Shown here piece by piece: positions 35,851 to 49,700 of a stretch of DNA of 64,000 nt. Source of the stretch: Nemopilema nomurai. Taxonomy: Eukaryota; Cnidaria; Scyphozoa; Rhizostomeae; Rhizostomatidae. The stretch is from positions 2,480,001 through 2,544,000 of the forward strand of contig ML133455.1 of NCBI GenBank assembly GCA_003864495.1, in the 5' to 3' direction. Under the pieces are notes generated by a model. It was not told where the DNA came from. It saw only the letters and a list, made by a program, of their open reading frames with translations, and did no database searches. Each line of letters starts with the position of its first letter. The stretch's first letter is position 1. A program made the translations under genes and the position numbers.

Positions 35851-37181
35851 CGAGGGGGATTCTGAATCCCCTTTTGACACTGTCATGTTAACAAACACTA
35901 ATAATATTCCTTTTGACACAAATGTTTGAAGTTTAAACTAGAAATGCAACTTCTTTGGCAAATGTATAAGTGTGAAAGTTTCAGAACAAAAAATTTCAAT
36001 ACGATATGCACAGAGTTATGTACATATTTTTATTCATTGGTCGCTTTTCTTTGGCTTTGGTAGCGCGAAAAACAAAACTCAAAAACATATAAACTGACAT
36101 CACATTGTATATTATGAAGTTATTTCAGTTACAAATCAAATAATACCGGAGAGCATGTTAATTACAAAAATATTCCTCTGTTATCATTCATACGTTAAAA
36201 AACTTATAAACTCAAAATTTTACAAAAAATTTCAAAACTGAGTTCTTCAAACCAAGACTATACAGTTTCTAAATTTCTGCTGCTTCAGAAAGAAGCAAAG
36301 ACGCAAGGTCATTCATACGCAGGTGAGAAAATGGGAAAACACCATTGTTTTATGACATGTCCCAATCGTCGCCATCTTTGCTTTAAATCTTGCAAAAACA
36401 TCATCGGAAAAAGGGTGCGAAATCCATCATATCACCTCCCTGCAGCAAGAAGGATAATATTATGAAAGCCTCACTGTCAGTTTTTATTGAAAGCATAAAG
36501 GTTACTAAAGAATACTAAGGAGAGAACAATAACGAACCAATCATACAAACGAGGTTACATCAACATTGAGATGATGCGAAATATCTGTTCGAAATTTTGA
36601 AAAGTTTATAGAGAGAATGTTGAAATCAAATTGTGGATAAAAAATCAAGAAGAAAACCTTTATTCGATAAAGGCAAGCTAGCTATTCCCATTTGTAAAAC
36701 AGACATTGGAATCAATATCGATAACGAAAATACTCCAGCACACAATATCGTAAGACTAGAGCATAGACTCATGCTCGATCAACTAATATTTAAATTAAAA
36801 CTGTATATAAGACAAACCATGGTAAAAACAATGAAAGAATGGTGAGACATTTGGAGGGTTTGTGAAACGGAGAAAAACATGAATTGCAAAAGGACATGGG
36901 TTTGTGAATATCTTAAGACAGTAATAATCGTGCTGAAAATTTTAAAGATACTTGAAAATGGAAGAAAAACTGGAATATCTGTAGAAGTAAGTTGGCAGTG
37001 TGGGCGAGGTGAGTAAGAAAAAGGGTTTAAGATAAGAGATTATGGGAGATGTGAGAATATAGGAGACCAGCGAAGGCGGAGTGTTTGAGAAGAAAGGGTG
37101 GTGTGAAAAGAGACACAATGGAAAGTGGTAGGCAAACGGCAGTAAGGTGCCAACAAAAACAATTAAGACCATAATGTATGT
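35849..37181. other. Intergenic interval downstream of C9orf72
   Basis: AT-rich sequence on the 3' side of C9orf72 (-). The only ORFs over 60 codons (36633, 36942) are motif-free. I see no further gene or RNA. Confidence 0.5.
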
Positions 37182-40100
37182 TTACACGTGAAATCGTGTA
37201 ATTGCCTGTTCATTTGACTCATATTTTGCGATCTTCTTGAAAAGAAATGGGACGATTCCAGGGCAGATTTTCTCTGCCTGTGCAAGCACAATTTGAAAAT
37301 CTGCTTCGGATAACAGAGAAAGGTCCATCTGCATCTTGCGAATGTCACTGATAGAAATGGCATCCACACCACGCAAGCTGAAATACGATGACAAACAATA
37401 AAAATGATGTAACTGCTATAATTTTTTGTTTTAGAAATTCTTCTTTGCAAGTGCAACATCAGAAAATGGAAGCTGTTTTTTTCAATTTTCTAATAACAAT
37501 ACTGTTGATAGTCTCCTAGAATTTGATAGTGCAATAAAAGACCATTGATGTGCAGAGTTTCAGTTGGAGTCAGAGGCGTGAGTTGGGAGATATAAATCCC
37601 GCGTGTAGTAATGAATATTTCTCTTGTGGAAAGCGGATTCTAGGCCCTGACAATTGCAGTTTTCCACTGCAAAAATTGGCTGACGCCATTGGGAAACTCC
37701 GTCTTGAAGTCGAAGTGATTTCCGAGCCTTTGAAACATGGTAAGCCTTTTACTGTCAGCTCACTGCTCAAACTCAAAGGTCGAAAGAGAATTTAGCACCG
37801 TGAGAAATCTGAGAAACGCCTCTCTATCTCACACAGTATGCTAAACGATAATTGGACCATTTAATGTAATAAATCTCTTAGAAGTAAAGATGACAAGGGA
37901 AAATATCACAAAGAGAGCTGTTAACTTACACTTAAATAAAAACGGAGAATAAAAGCAAGCATTCAAAGGAACACCCAATCTCAGATGGAAATCGGAGCTC
38001 CACCAACGAACGACTCGTCAATAACGGACGTAGAATTTATCACATAAATTTCAATCGAACGCCACACACTGATGATTTCAATCGAAGGTAAAAATCCTGT
38101 TGTGGTTAAAATAGAACATAAAACTTGAAAAAATTATCAGAACAGAAGTAATCAGCTTACGATTTTGAATGGAAATAAGATATAAGAGTGGTAGCTTTCT
38201 GATTCAGCAGGCACATAAAGTCTGTCACATATTTCTTCTTTACAGAATGGATGTCAGGCAGAAATTGAATCTGAAACACAAAGAATTTTTCACATACCAT
38301 TCTAATTTATTAATTTATAAACAATAAAGTTCTAATGTTTTCTCCTGGGCAAGAAGTTAGGTTAGTGCATATTAATCCAATTTACATAGTTAGATGGGCA
38401 TAGTTAGAGATGGAAGATACAAGTATGGCTGTTAATCAATCAATAAAACAAGACATGGAATTTATATTTACCTCAAACACAAAAGTTTGTACGATAATAG
38501 CAATATCTTCACATTCTTTGAAAGGATTCCTGTAAAAATGTACAAATTAGCTGTGAGCCAGATCGAAGGTGATACTTTAAAGGAACCAATTACATTTTGC
38601 AAATTTGTTGTGATCTAAAGAGTTATATAAGTAGAACTGCCTTGAGACACACATAGCAAAGGAAACCATGAACCATGTCAGTAGTAGGCTAAACAACAAG
38701 ATCAACCTCAAGACACACCACTCTGGCCTACAGTGGCGCGGGGCTCTTCATGTGAATAACAAACAACTTAATGAATTTCAAGCACCATTGGGATAATTAT
38801 GAGAGTAACTATCTTGTAAAAATTTCAATAAAAATCGCTACTTTGTTGTTACTTGTGGCAGATGCCACAACATAATACAGTCTGATTTATAGGAATTTAT
38901 ATAATAAATTACTTGATTTGGAATGAAGTCCCCTCTTCTTCAAGGATTTGACTCAAAAACTGCCTCAAAAAGTCAAATCGCATTGAATGATGTAGGATTA
39001 GCTCTTTGGTTTGCTTAACTTCCTTTGTGTCAATATCAATAAATGTTGTTGGTAGGCTGTTGATCAGTACATCCTTGCTGTTGATGGTATATCCATTTGG
39101 ACCCTGCATGATGGAATCAAGGTATTGTCATTTTGCTTTCCCATATCTGCACAACAGGATTAGCAGCCCATGCCAAATAGAAACGAATTGATGCAATAAG
39201 TAAGAAACCATGATAATTAGGACAACTACCATTGCCACAGAGTAACACTTCAATGCAACAAAACCCTATTTCATACATACTTTCAGCAAACCTTGCAAAA
39301 ACAGATGTGTTTCATAGGAGGATTCCTTTGAGCTGCCAGCATATCTTGAACAAGCTCTCTCACTGGGAGTTAAGAACAAAGCTAAAGTGTTCACAACCTA
39401 AAAACAAGGAGGAAAATGAAAAAGATTCATCCATATCTTCAGCAAACAATAACAAAGTATATACTTTCGAGAATGAAATGATAGCAACAAGAAAATAAAT
39501 GCTTAAATTGGTCAAAACAACCTAGAACTGCTTCTAATAACACACACTTTTTTCACTGAATTTGCTACATTAAGTCCAATTCAGGAAAATCCTACTATTT
39601 GCCTACCATCATCAATTGAACTTATTTAGAATCATTTATTCATCTCTATCAAAGGTCTGCCCTAACATTTTTGTTACCCTAACATAAATTTTTGACACTG
39701 GCAATTAGAATTAAGCCACCTTTAAAAAGGAAATTCAAAGAGGAAGTGTTTCAAAGATCAACAAAGGTCTTTTTCAAATCCTTCAAAATCATACATTCTG
39801 GCATTTTCAACAAGAAAGGAAAAATTCAAAAGGAGAGATAATCATACAAAATTGATGTGGTCTTGATTTGAGCCAACGACTATGGTACAACCACAAGTTT
39901 GCAGATGGGATGTTATTGCCCTATATACAAAATATGTACAAAATTAAATTTCATTGAGGAGAGAAAAATGAAACCTTAAAAAGTTTATGACTCAAATTTT
40001 ACATATAGGATGGAAAGGGTGAAAATTGTATTGAAAAGCTGCAAGCAAATGCATATGGGCAAATCCAGAATTATGTATGTCCACCAACATTTTTAAACAC

Positions 40101-42516
40101 ATTAATTTTAAAGTTCTTGATTTAAAGGAAAAATAAAAATAACAAAGAGCCAAGGTATAAAATAATTCAAACAGGTAAATACAATATTCTGTTAGCTTGT
40201 TTTTTCATTTATTTTTCTATGTTTTTTTGAAAATATTTTTGAGTGCAGCCTAAATACTAATAAATAGCAGAGAGACAATAACAATTTTTTGAAGCATTGT
40301 TTGTTTGACAAAAAATATTTTCATTTGCATTTTTATATTTGAAACATTAAGATGGCCTAAAAGTGGTTGTACGTCTGTAACAGGTACATTTTGATAAATA
40401 CTCAGAAAATCAAAATGTTTAAAATCATTTTCCTCACAAAATAGATATAATCTTATTATTAGGCATTGGCTGAGACCAAAACATAAAATAAAATGAAAAA
40501 AATAAAAAATAAAATCAATAATTTCATTCTGAATTGTACGTCTGTAAATATGGAATTGCCTATATAAAGTTTCTGTGCAGAACTGCCCTTTAAATGTCTT
40601 AGGTGCCTAATAAAAAATAGCTCCCTGCTTATTAATTTTTTTGATTTTTTTCTGACCCCTAGCTCTTACAAGGACCATTATCATCAGTATTTCTTTATTT
40701 TGTTTCCCAATATTTCCCACTCTTATTAGGAACCCCCCTTTTTTCAATTCATGACTGAGCTTGCTTCTTATACTTTCCTCAACCCTTCAGCACCCCCCCC
40801 TCCCCCATTTATTCTGATCTCCCTGTTCATTATGTGCCTGAGAGTAACGAGTTAAGGTGTCTAATCAAAAGTGCTTCAAACAAACTGCCAAATTCAATGT
40901 GAATATTTCAGAAAAATCTCAACTTAAAAGCCTAATTACTCTGAATTTAAAGAAAGAAGGTTTCAAATCAATAAGATTACCATACAAGCTTGTTATTCTT
41001 AAAAATTTAAGCTTGAAAAACAAAAGCATACCTCATTAAGAACTTTGAGTCATTTAGCCCAGCAATATCAGCTTTATCTTTATTTCCAAAAATTGTGCAA
41101 CCAATCTGAATGGAAAAAGTGCATCAATATGAGCTAATACTTTATCTTCAACTTTAAACATTTTATACACTTTCCAGCCACTATTTTTAGAGGAGTACCA
41201 TTTTGACAACACCAAGCAATCATCTATGAGAACAAGAGAGATACTAAAAAACAGAATTTTTGTAAATTAATGTCATCAAAGCTTCAGTTAAGCTATTCTG
41301 CAAATGGAATGTCTTGCACTTAACTGGAATGATTCTAGGCAAACTGAAATCAGAATAGATAGTCAAAGATAATTGATTTGTTTCCAAAAACTGCAGCTTT
41401 TCTTACTCCAAATGCAATCTGACTTTCCTGCTCAGGGACATCAAATGAAAATAAGTGTAGACTATGGAAGGTCTACTTTAACACCTCAAATTAAATCTTA
41501 AAGCAATGCTTGCAATTCAGAATGTAAAATTGCTCTCCTAGTATCCAAATCTGCAGCCCTGGTTGAAGTAAACCCTTAAAGTAAAGAAAACCCAAAACAT
41601 TTAGTAAATACCAAAACATCAGGAACAGGCAACTTGCTTTTCTCAGTCAGTTCTATTGTATTTACCAGCTTCTCTACAAGAACTGAAAGATTCTTTACAG
41701 ACGTTGAAAGATCCTAAAAGCAACAAAAATATTTAAAATTAGCAACATATCATGGTTATTACCTATCATTAAACTCACAACAATACCAAAATTTATAAAC
41801 TTGTAAAACGATAAGCATACTATGATGATGATCTCCTTTTGTGAACTGGTCTTTTTGGATCCAAATTTTACTCTTCAATAACTAAGAATCTCTTCGATAA
41901 GTTCTTAACTTTTTTATATCCACTTAAAAATTACAATGTATTTCAAATCCATGCAGTAGCCATGTTCAAGCAAAATATGTTAAAACTGCAAACCATTATA
42001 AAAAAGTTTCAGCTTCCTGGTTACAGAATCTATTCTACAGTACCACATTCAAAAAGGGCTTGGTGAAAAACTTACTTTTTCCTGTAGAACTCTGTATTTC
42101 ATGACAAGCGCCTCTGTTTGTTTATTGAAAAATGCTTGAAGTTCCAGGTATCTACTTAAGTCTTCAAATGCAAAGATGAAAGCTAGGCTATAAATTGTTT
42201 GTCCAGTTTTGGACATTCCGAGAAAAATGGATGCAAAAAATATGCATTCTCTATCGGACAAAACATAAAATTTAGTGTCTGTCTGGCCTTCTTCCCTGAC
42301 ACGGCAGAGCTCACCATTGAGGGTATGACTCGAAACAAAATTAATAATGTCTGGAGTTATTTTCATCTTATCGTTACCAAGCCATAGTTGTTTGCTTCTT
42401 GGTCCAAGTATGTTATCCCAATACGAAAGCAACACTCCACTAATGATGGACGAACATACTTTAGTTGTCGAAATACTTGCTTGCAATGATTCTTTAACCT
42501 CTCCTTCGGCAGCCAT
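37182..42516 (-). CDS. C9orf72: C9orf72 homologue (DENN-fold, SMCR8 partner)
   Basis: Nine exons: 42076-42516, 41612-41713, 41032-41105, 39848-39920, 39281-39397, 38913-39103, 38472-38529, 38161-38270, 37182-37377. They total 1362 nt, 453 aa; human has 481. All phases join. The uDENN start shows LLSYWDNILGPR (29-40) and SSHTLNGEL. Later blocks match the human protein closely: AITSHLQTCGCTIVVGS, VNTLALFLTPSERACSR, HLFLQGLLK, LPTTFIDIDTKEVKQ, LLNQKATTLISY and LAQAEKICPGI. C9orf72 with SMCR8 and WDR41 forms a GTPase-activating complex acting at lysosomes and in autophagy; repeat expansion of the human gene causes ALS/FTD. No hexanucleotide repeat was noticed here. Its ATG lies 1.2 kb from the 3' end of NEK8 on the same strand. 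Confidence 0.96.
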
Positions 42517-43726
42517 TTTTGAGCAGCACAGTTGGATAAAATGAAGTTGCAGTCAGCACTTATCTTTGCAGCTATTTTTACATGTTTTGAAGTAACTTAA
42601 GCACAAAATGCTCGACTTCTTGTTCAACTACCCACCAAGCTAACATTACGATGCAGATGAGATCAGAACCATGGAAAACGACTTTCAAAACGCAGCTCAG
42701 ATTTTTTATTACGTCCATGAGCTGCAGTACTAACGCAAGGCCTCAAATTTCTGAAAACTGTATTATTACTAGACGAATGTGAAACTCAATAATCTAAAGA
42801 GATCAGAGGTACATATTACTCTTGACCTCGAAAACGAGGCAAGTTTGGACACAGTGACACAGAAAGAGGTTTGCATCTAACACTTGTCACAAAAGTTTTC
42901 CGATGGTGTGCGTGGTTCGATTGTTAATGTGAATGTGATACGAAAAAAGATATGCAATATAAATACCCGATATTGATAACTGAAATAAGAATATGCTTGC
43001 TTAAAAATTTTTGTTTCTGTCGAGAGAAACCTGCATGACTGGGGAACCATTTTAACCAATATCTTCTCTAAATTGTTAATATTACATCTCTTGAGCTAAT
43101 GTGTAGCCTTCATCTGCTAAATTACAACCTTCTTTCTACAATATTTCTAACCTGATTCTGGATGGCGATATCCAGCAAGAAATGGATAAGAGGGAATCGA
43201 ATAACAACAACCAGTCAAAAAAAGTCCATGTGAATCTCCATGAAAGAAATTAGAAACGTAAACAGCGTTACTACCAAACTGAGGTACTGCACAGTTTTAC
43301 TGCCAAAACGTACTACAAATATCTATCTTTCATTTTTAAGGAAGCTATTAAAAACAGCGATTTAGGTTAGGTTAATTGGTAGAGAGTGTGCCGGTAGCCC
43401 TGACGATAAACATAAATAAAGCTCTGGCAGTTGAAAAAATTACAAAGTAGTAAATTTCACTTATTTAGTGTTGCGAAACCAACAACATTGCGAAGAGTGT
43501 AGAGTGCAGAAATCAGGGATTCTTCTCCACCTGTCTAGCACTCTTTCACAAACTCTGTAGTATTTGGCTGTCTAAAGGCAGGGCAGTGAGAATCATTTGC
43601 AGCATGGCAGTATGCTTTCTTGATATGCCACTGCGATATGAGTCTCACGTAAATTCCCCCAGCATGTTTCTTAAGTATCAATGGTAATCTAGCTATTTAC
43701 AAAGTGTTTGGACAGAAGTGCTCGTG
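42517..43726. other. C9orf72 promoter side and NEK8 3' flank
   Basis: About 1.2 kb between two same-strand genes. It should hold the NEK8 3' UTR and the C9orf72 promoter and 5' UTR. The ORF at 42877 has no motif. I saw no striking element. Confidence 0.5.
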
Positions 43727-46700
43727 CTACGATCGCTTTTGACTGGCAATGACAAGGGTGTTGCCATGACTAACAGCCAAAGAATGAATCTTGAGGCCTT
43801 CTTTACTTTGAAATCGCACCAGTCCAGGAACAGGCGATGACTCTTCACTGCCTCTTCCAAGGCGACCTCTTCTACCTTTGCCCCAGGTGTAAACTTCGCC
43901 ATCTAAAGAAAACAGGAGGAAATAGTGCTTTAATTTTGACAACGAATCCTTTTATCTTGCAGTAAATGTAATGTTCTAAGGCATCTTTAAAACTTATGTA
44001 ACAATTGGAGCCAATGCGTTCCAGTTTCCATTACATAATGGCTAAAATGAAAGCAGAACATGTCCTTTTCTTCAAAAATGTTATAGGTGCTAAGGGCAAT
44101 GCTTACTTTGAGCTTCGTTCAAACCAACCCTTATTGCAGCTTATTGCACTTAATGATACAAACTGATCTTGGCAAAAATTTAAAAAAGGCCATTAAAAGA
44201 TATGACAAGCACTGTCTTTCAAAGACAAACCTTCGGTAACAGCTACAGTGAATGTGTCCCCACATCCAACATAAGTAATGACTTTATTTTCCAGTGCCAA
44301 GACTTTTTGTGGAGTGACAGCGTTATCTTCACGCTGATATCCGAGTTGGAAAAAAGAGTTTGACCCCACGGTGTACAAAACGCCATCATCTATTAAAGAT
44401 GGAAGAATATGGCAACTGAGCTGAAAGCTAAACAGCAATATTAGCACATGTAATGTTGGTGCAAATGAGAAAGAAAGTTCTGGCAGTCTACTAGTTATGT
44501 TACAGATATGAGGTTGTTTCTTTTAGGCTTGGCAAGGCAAGGGCTTTTTCAAAGATAAAAATATAAAGAGACTTGCATCCTGTTTCACTGAAAAGACAAG
44601 AAAATATTGTTTATCACAAACAAGAAATTGTCAAACCAGTAAGAAAAGCAGTGTGTGATGTTCCTGTCTGGACCATACTGATAGCCTCATTACAAAGAGG
44701 CGGTGATGTCATCGGAACGAGATTAAGAGTTTCGCCGTCTTTGACGTAGGTCCAAAGGCCGAGTTTGTTTGCTCTGAAACACAAAGAGATTTATTCTTCA
44801 AGAAAATGTCTAACTGGTTAGAATACATAGGGTTCGGGACTTTAACTTAAAAAAGCCTGTAAACGAGCCGACTTGGAAACATAAATAATCAAAGGGAAGG
44901 GCTAGATCACAATATGGGTGGAGCGTTGGACCCTAGACGAGTCTGTTTTTATCAAACATCTCAAATTCCATTGCTAATGTATCTGAAATGACCGTACTTG
45001 TTGTTTCCACAAGCGAGAACAATCTTCTCTTTAGACAAAACGAACGAACAGTCTACACCACACTTGACCAAGTCAGCCTTGTAGCCAGGTGGCACAGTGA
45101 CTTTGGTTGGAACGGGCCTCGTTTCCGATGAGCCAATGCCAAGTCTACCTGAAATAATACGAGGCTTGTGTGATCTCAACAAATAGGTGTCAAGATTAGT
45201 TCTACAAGGACAATGAAAAATACGTAGATTACTAGAAAGGCATTATGTTTCTATTGCAGAACACCTTGCCGTTCAAACGACTTTTGTAAATGAAGGATTC
45301 TAATATCGCCATAATGAAATCATGGTTGGATGCCTTGCAAAGGAAAAGACCCTTACCGCTGTCACCTCTGCCCCAGGAGAAAACATCGCCTGCATCTGCA
45401 AGGAAAACAAACGGGATTAAAGACCCAGATTCAGAAAAGGGGAATTTCAGGTTATAGCATTTAGCAAAAAAACGTAAGATACATGTCAGCCTAGTAATCA
45501 GTATGATCGAAGAATGATTGCTAAATACCAGTCTCCGAAGCCTTTGCTTCTTGTGACATTAAAATGGCATGGGGGCAATTCATTGAAATTATACGAGCTA
45601 TTTCTAGATTGCAAAAATGTCAATTTGATTATACTAAATATGAAGGCACAAGCAATACAACATGCGCGTCATGCAGAGTTACCAGTAATGATCATCACAT
45701 GGGCAGCACCACATGAGAGCTGAACAACGCTGTATCCAAGCAGGGCTTCGATGATTTTTGGTTTTGTTACATCGGTGTTGCCACCATGTCCCAGGCAGCC
45801 GTGAGATCCACTTCCAAATGTGAGCAACATTCCCCGGTCTACATAGAAAATAAATGCATTACGCATTTTGGGCAAACGGTGCGGAGGCAAGGAAAAATTT
45901 TCATAGGGGGCAAAACAAGGCGAGCAAAACAAAAAAGTGGTGGGAGAATAATCTTATGGTTTCTGGTAGTCGGTTCGAGTACCAGAAGCTGTTCTGTAAC
46001 CTATATCAAGTCGTGTGTAAGTCATATAATTTTTCATTGAAAACTTCATAGAAGCTATGAAAGTATTGCAATCTCAATGGAAAATGTAATGGTAAAGGAA
46101 ACCTGAATAATAATATTTCAAAGAGGGTATTAGAACATCTTGTGTTAAGCTTGGAGCGTATTATTGACGTTCCATGCTGTTCAATGAGGGTGACTTTGTT
46201 TTTACCAGTTAATACCGCAGCAAAGAGGTCCCCGCAGGAGACTTGGGTGATGGTGACACCTGAAAGTCCTTCAAGAAGCCTAGGCACCATCACACTTTCC
46301 GAGGTTTTCCCGCCATCCAGGTATGAGTCGACGCTTATCAATGTATCGGCCGACACTTGATTCTGAAAGAGAGGTTAACCGCCGAATGAGAGGTTAACCG
46401 CTTAGACAAGAACGAATTCTAATACATTAACTTCAGGCAGTGAAATCAACGTACGATTTGCTCTGATGTTAACTGCAGTGCACTTTATGTTGCTTGTCTT
46501 CTTGAGGTCACATAACCTGAGGTCACATAACCTCAAAGTCTGTGACCTACTTTAATGCTTGGTTAAACTCGGCAACTCGGCAATACCAGGCTGGGCATCG
46601 GCGAATCACCGTCGCACTGAGAAAATGGAGTTACAGAAAAAGCCAAGGCAAACAGCGGTTGTTAACACAGTCAAAATAAATCTGCTCAAGTTAGTGAATG

Positions 46701-49700
46701 TCCCTTCTTGAAGTTCTTGAAGACATTGCAAAGGTGTTACTCTAAAATTGTGAATCGAAAGTCATGAATCCTCTTATCATGTTACGCGAAAAAGTCATCT
46801 TCAAACAAACCTCCCAAGAAAACACTCTCCCATTCGCTGTCACTCCCAGCTTCAGTGTTCTTCCAACCGCGACTGTCGATATCGTTTGCTCCCCTTGGGG
46901 CAGGGCTAGCAGGGCGGGCAACTTGACACCACTGCCCCAAAAATACACTGCCGACGTCTTCGGAGTGGTCAGCAAGGACGAGAGATCTGCCGCAGTGCCG
47001 TTATCTAGAAAGACAACCAGCCAATCATTGTCGATCAAACACTAAAGACTATTCAGAGGAAAACGTGTGATTCATGTGTAGTTGAATTCGTTTCTCAAAA
47101 ACGACATTCAATATTCACAGCTCAAGGCTTGATTTGAGTCTTTTCTAGGTGTTCCGTTGATTATGAAAGAGACTTTTAGACAGATTGAAAACAAATCATT
47201 TAAACGCAAGCATCCCCCTCCTCGATGTTGTCAACAGGAAGCAGTCATAGAAAACTCCTGAAATGCTGCAAGCGCATTTATCGTAATGAAACAGATGGAT
47301 TAGGATCGACTAGCCTTAGTTTTAGCATTAGGATCGACTAGCCTCTGGTCACTACTTGAGGCTCAGTCGCTACTTGAGGCTCAGTCACTACTAGAACTCA
47401 TATCTAGATGAAAAAACTGTCCCACATTTCAAACCACATACGAAGACATCATATGGAAACACCAATAAAAAAGAAATTAGGGTGTTCAGTTTAGCCAGGT
47501 GGAAACATTCCCTATGACATTGCGATCTTAGAGAAGCCAAAGAGAAGCAAGTTGAAACACAGACCCCAAGCTGATGAGTCGATTCTTGTGGTTCCCGAGT
47601 TGGACGATGATCGCGAAGACAGCGTTGGGGAGTGCGAAGCAGCCGCCGCTTCCAATTGCCCGACTCGCTTGGTCTTTGGTGGCAAGGAAGCTGAAAACCC
47701 ACCAGTTGGTTTTGGGACGCTAGAAAAAGTTGGAAAGGATCAAATTAAAAGGACACGTGAGTTTGCTATCAGTGAGGGGAAATTATCCACACTCATCGAC
47801 AGTTTTGTTGATGTTGTCACTTAAATTTGTGACTAAAACACAATGAACGGCAAGAGAAGTGTATCGAAATTAGTACAAACAAAACGATTGAAAGCTACGT
47901 TCACCTAAGAAGCTTGTCCTCTAAATGAACAGGAAAAGTTTATTGTGCACATGCTTTCAAGAATGTTATTAAAGAAAATGACAAACTCTAGATCTATGTG
48001 TACAGAGCTCAGAGCCTTAAAAAGGATGTGCGTGTTGGTTTGCTAATGAGACTGAAAAATTTCATGGATGAAGATATGCAATGTGGACGCAGAAAGATGA
48101 CGTCATTTGACGTTTGTCCGAACCGAAGAGATAGTACGAACAGTCTACTAAATAATATTTCGAATGATGAATTTGCTAGTAGGTATTATTCTAACAACTC
48201 AGCACATTAATAACAAAGGACTCACAATTTATAAGGAACCCTGCCAATGTCGGTGGACAAGTCGAGGAGAGAGTTGATCATGACGGTCTGGGCCATTATT
48301 CGGTTCACGTTGGGCCTACGTGCAGGATCCAAATGAAGCAGACTGTTGATTAACTGCTTCAGCTCTTGGCTGTAATGCTCTGAGATCGGCTGGTACTGGC
48401 CTTTCATAATCTTGCAGACAATAGCACTGATGTTCTATCATAGAATGGCAAAATGATAAAAATTGAAAAGATCACTGTATTTTCAAATGTATTTCATAAA
48501 TAAACAAGGAGATATGCAGCTTATTTTAAAGAAAGTCCATATCTGAACATCATTTCAAATTATGGCAATTTTTCTATTGAAAGCATTCAAAAGTTTGCAA
48601 GTAAGGGGGGTGAAAGAAATTAAAAGAAAAAAAGGAAATTTACTTCAACTTACATCTGCATCAAATGGCCTTTTGAGTGTTGCTAACTCGTAAAGAATAC
48701 ATCCTAGAGCCCAGACATCACTCTTTTGGTTATATCTAACAAGTTTGTTAAAGAATTTACGGAAAACCTGACAATCAGATATTTCAAACTTCAAAGTGTA
48801 CAGTATATACAAATGAGACAGAGCAACAAGCAGCAACCTATAAGAAAAACTTCATTATTTGCAAACCCATAGCATTTTTAATCCATAAAAATTTTGCTTC
48901 TGCTGTTTCATAACTGATGCAAGTTTCAAGAGAAAAAAATCCATTATCGGTAGTCAAAAAGTAAATCATCTTCAATATTATTAAAAAATATGTATGTGTT
49001 AGAAAAATTATATGTAAATAAAGCCAAGTGAATTAAATCTGAAATATGAATTGCAGAAATTTAATAAACATTCATCTCATAAAAGGGAGATATTTTTCTA
49101 TAAGGTAAAAAATTCCACTGTACTGAAGGATACGGGTGATTTTGACAAAGTTCTGGTGACAAGTAATAGGGTGAGCCTACAAGCTGGAAGTGAATATGCA
49201 TTGAAAACTAACCTAAATCAAAAGCAGTCTTAGTGGCAAGTAAACAATGGAACAGAGTGCATTTGTAATCCAAAGTTGTCATTTGCATTAGGGACACACA
49301 GTTTTTTACACATAAAGGCTCCATAAAGGTAAAAGACAGTTTAATGTAAAGTGTTATTATGTAGACAGATCAAAAGTATGGTATAAATTCATACTATGTC
49401 AGCTTACATAATTACATTACTTTTCACTTCAATAGAGAAAAATTATGGCTAAAATTGTTTTCTCAAGAGGAGGTCCAGCATACTGTTCATAAAAACATTC
49501 CTCAAAATTAATTCTATGGTAAAAGTTGTTTAGAAAGTGCCCTCCAAAGGGTAGAAAAAAAAATTGAATCCCCAAATGATAGAACATAGACTGCATGCAG
49601 CAGCAGAGGAGATACTCACAGTGCTAGCATTTGTTTTTGTCATCACTTTGCTAATACCAAAATCACCAATTTTTAGAATCTTTCTGTTCTTGCTGAGGAA

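Noticed and set aside
44961..44997. Extension of NEK8 exon 13 to the in-frame stop ([10 protein letters not shown])
   Set aside because: It would truncate the RCC1 propeller. A GTACGG donor at 44997 restores the family sequence CGNNKANKLGL with exon 14.
45965..45985. GGTTCGAGTACC, resembling a tRNA B box
   Set aside because: No A box or clover-leaf at the required distance.
47552..47824. 90-codon plus-strand ORF with an acidic middle, briefly compared with an intraflagellar transport protein
   Set aside because: It is antisense to the NEK8 linker exon 47565-47719. The minus strand joins in phase on both sides, and the similarity was too weak.
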